6,432 nt of DNA, taken from the NCBI GenBank assembly GCA_947594675.1, contig CANQEF010000064.1, positions 1 through 6,432 on the forward strand, in the 5' to 3' direction. The notes under the pieces are model-generated. The model was not told where the DNA came from. It was given only the letters and a program-made list of their open reading frames with translations, and ran no database searches. This stretch comes from an uncultured Bacilli bacterium (GTDB lineage Bacteria > Bacillota_I > Bacilli_A > RF39 > UBA660). This document shows, one piece after another, positions 6,217-6,432 of this stretch; within the stretch, counting starts at the first letter, position 1; each line of letters opens with the position of its first letter. A program made the translations under genes and the position numbers.

Positions 6217-6240
6217 CTTTTATGATTATTTTTTGTTTTT
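6197..6240 (+). terminator. Intrinsic terminator of the csoR-copA-ttcA operon, overlapping the ttcA stop
   Basis: A perfect 11-bp stem, ATAATCATAAA (6197-6207) with 6219-6229, plus a G-U at each end, encloses an 11-nt loop and is followed by T-runs either side of one G (to 6240). The left arm is made of the last ttcA codons, and the TAA stop is in the loop. TTATGA at 6192-6197 can also pair with TCATAA at 6201-6206, giving a small competing hairpin. Confidence 0.88.
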
Positions 6241-6257
6241 TGGGGCAAAATATTAGC

Positions 6258-6274
6258 AGAGCCTAACAGGTTCT
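6258..6274 (+). repeat. Small hairpin in the ttcA downstream intergenic region
   Basis: AGAGCCT (6258-6264) and AGGTTCT (6268-6274) form a 7-bp stem with one G-U pair and a 3-nt loop. No U-tract follows, so it is not a terminator. It lies upstream of the candidate promoter at 6284; its role is unknown. Confidence 0.4.
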
Positions 6275-6283
6275 ATTGGATGA

Positions 6284-6321
6284 TTGACCAGTAGTTTATA
6301 AGCAGTATAGTTTGCTATAAT
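6284..6321 (+). promoter_or_regulatory. Candidate overlapping promoters for the last gene
   Basis: TTGACC (6284-6289), 16 bp, then TATAGT (6306-6311) is one sigma-A-like option. The second is TGCTATAAT (6313-6321), a perfect extended -10 with no good -35 at the right distance. Either would serve the gene starting at 6363. An inverted repeat, TTATAaGCA (6296-6304) with TGCTATAA (6313-6320), overlaps both -10 elements and could be an operator or chance in AT-rich DNA. Confidence 0.5.
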
Positions 6322-6362
6322 TTCTTTGATAGAATTGTTGCGATATGGTTGGTGGTGAAAAA

Positions 6363-6432
6363 ATGAATAGTAGAAAACTTAAAGTTATAATTATTTCTTC
6401 TTTAGGTATAGCTCTTCTTTTTCTTGCAGTAG
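6363..6432 (+). CDS. N-terminus of an exported or membrane protein (3' truncated by window)
   Basis: Only 23 codons plus one base are visible. The product starts MNSRKLK, followed by a hydrophobic run (VIIISSLGIALLFLAV), which is a signal peptide or N-terminal membrane anchor. GGTGGTGA (6351-6358) is a near-perfect Shine-Dalgarno (7 of 8 bases) ending 4 nt before the ATG, so this start is well supported. The function cannot be told. It follows the operon terminator and a candidate promoter, so it probably begins a separate transcription unit. Confidence 0.75.
   Translation, partial: MNSRKLKVIIISSLGIALLFLAV

Overview
The window looks like chromosomal DNA from a low-GC Firmicute-type bacterium, possibly a gut-associated Bacilli, Clostridia or Mollicutes-like lineage. 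The evidence is very AT-rich coding sequence, Shine-Dalgarno-led starts, sigma-A-like TATAAT boxes, intrinsic terminators, a Sec signal peptide on a BspA-type surface protein, and a CsoR/CopA pair. All five stops seen are TAA or TAG, Trp is TGG, and the genes read through in the standard bacterial code. Every gene lies on the + strand. No genus can be named from this sequence.

Layout: (1) Positions 1-319 hold the C-terminal part of a FabG-like short-chain dehydrogenase whose start lies off the left edge. It ends at a strong hairpin terminator (333-370) that runs directly into the extended -10 promoter of the next gene. (2) Positions 420-2753 encode a 777-residue membrane-anchored protein. It has a signal peptide, a beta-rich unrecognised N-terminal domain, a tandem duplication of a BspA-like (LRR_5) leucine-rich module, one transmembrane helix, and a roughly 250-residue Asn/Asp/Glu/Ser-rich tail predicted to be cytoplasmic. 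(3) Positions 2758-6240 form a self-contained copper-type operon. A promoter (TTGACT, 18 bp, TATAAT) carries a CsoR-like inverted repeat in its spacer. A leader of about 90 nt follows, then csoR (2885-3172), copA (3182-5380) and ttcA (5380-6216), closed by a terminator whose stem overlaps the ttcA stop codon. (4) Positions 6241-6432 hold a short promoter-bearing intergenic region and the first 23 codons of a new gene that begins with a hydrophobic export or membrane segment.

The operon reads as a repressor that should sit on its own promoter, a P1B-type Cu(I)-exporting ATPase, and a TtcA-family tRNA thiolation enzyme translationally coupled to it (the stop of copA and start of ttcA share one base). 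Two things in it are unusual. The CsoR-family regulator keeps the first Cys ligand and the second-shell Tyr and Glu, but has Tyr and Ser where the Cu(I)-binding His and Cys should be. Its translation start also appears to depend on RNA structure: a good Shine-Dalgarno lies 28 nt upstream of the ATG, separated by a perfect hairpin that would reduce the effective spacing to 8 nt, and the hairpin loop is perfectly complementary to an upstream leader segment. No mobile element, CRISPR array, rRNA or tRNA was seen, and no gap between genes reaches 300 bases.
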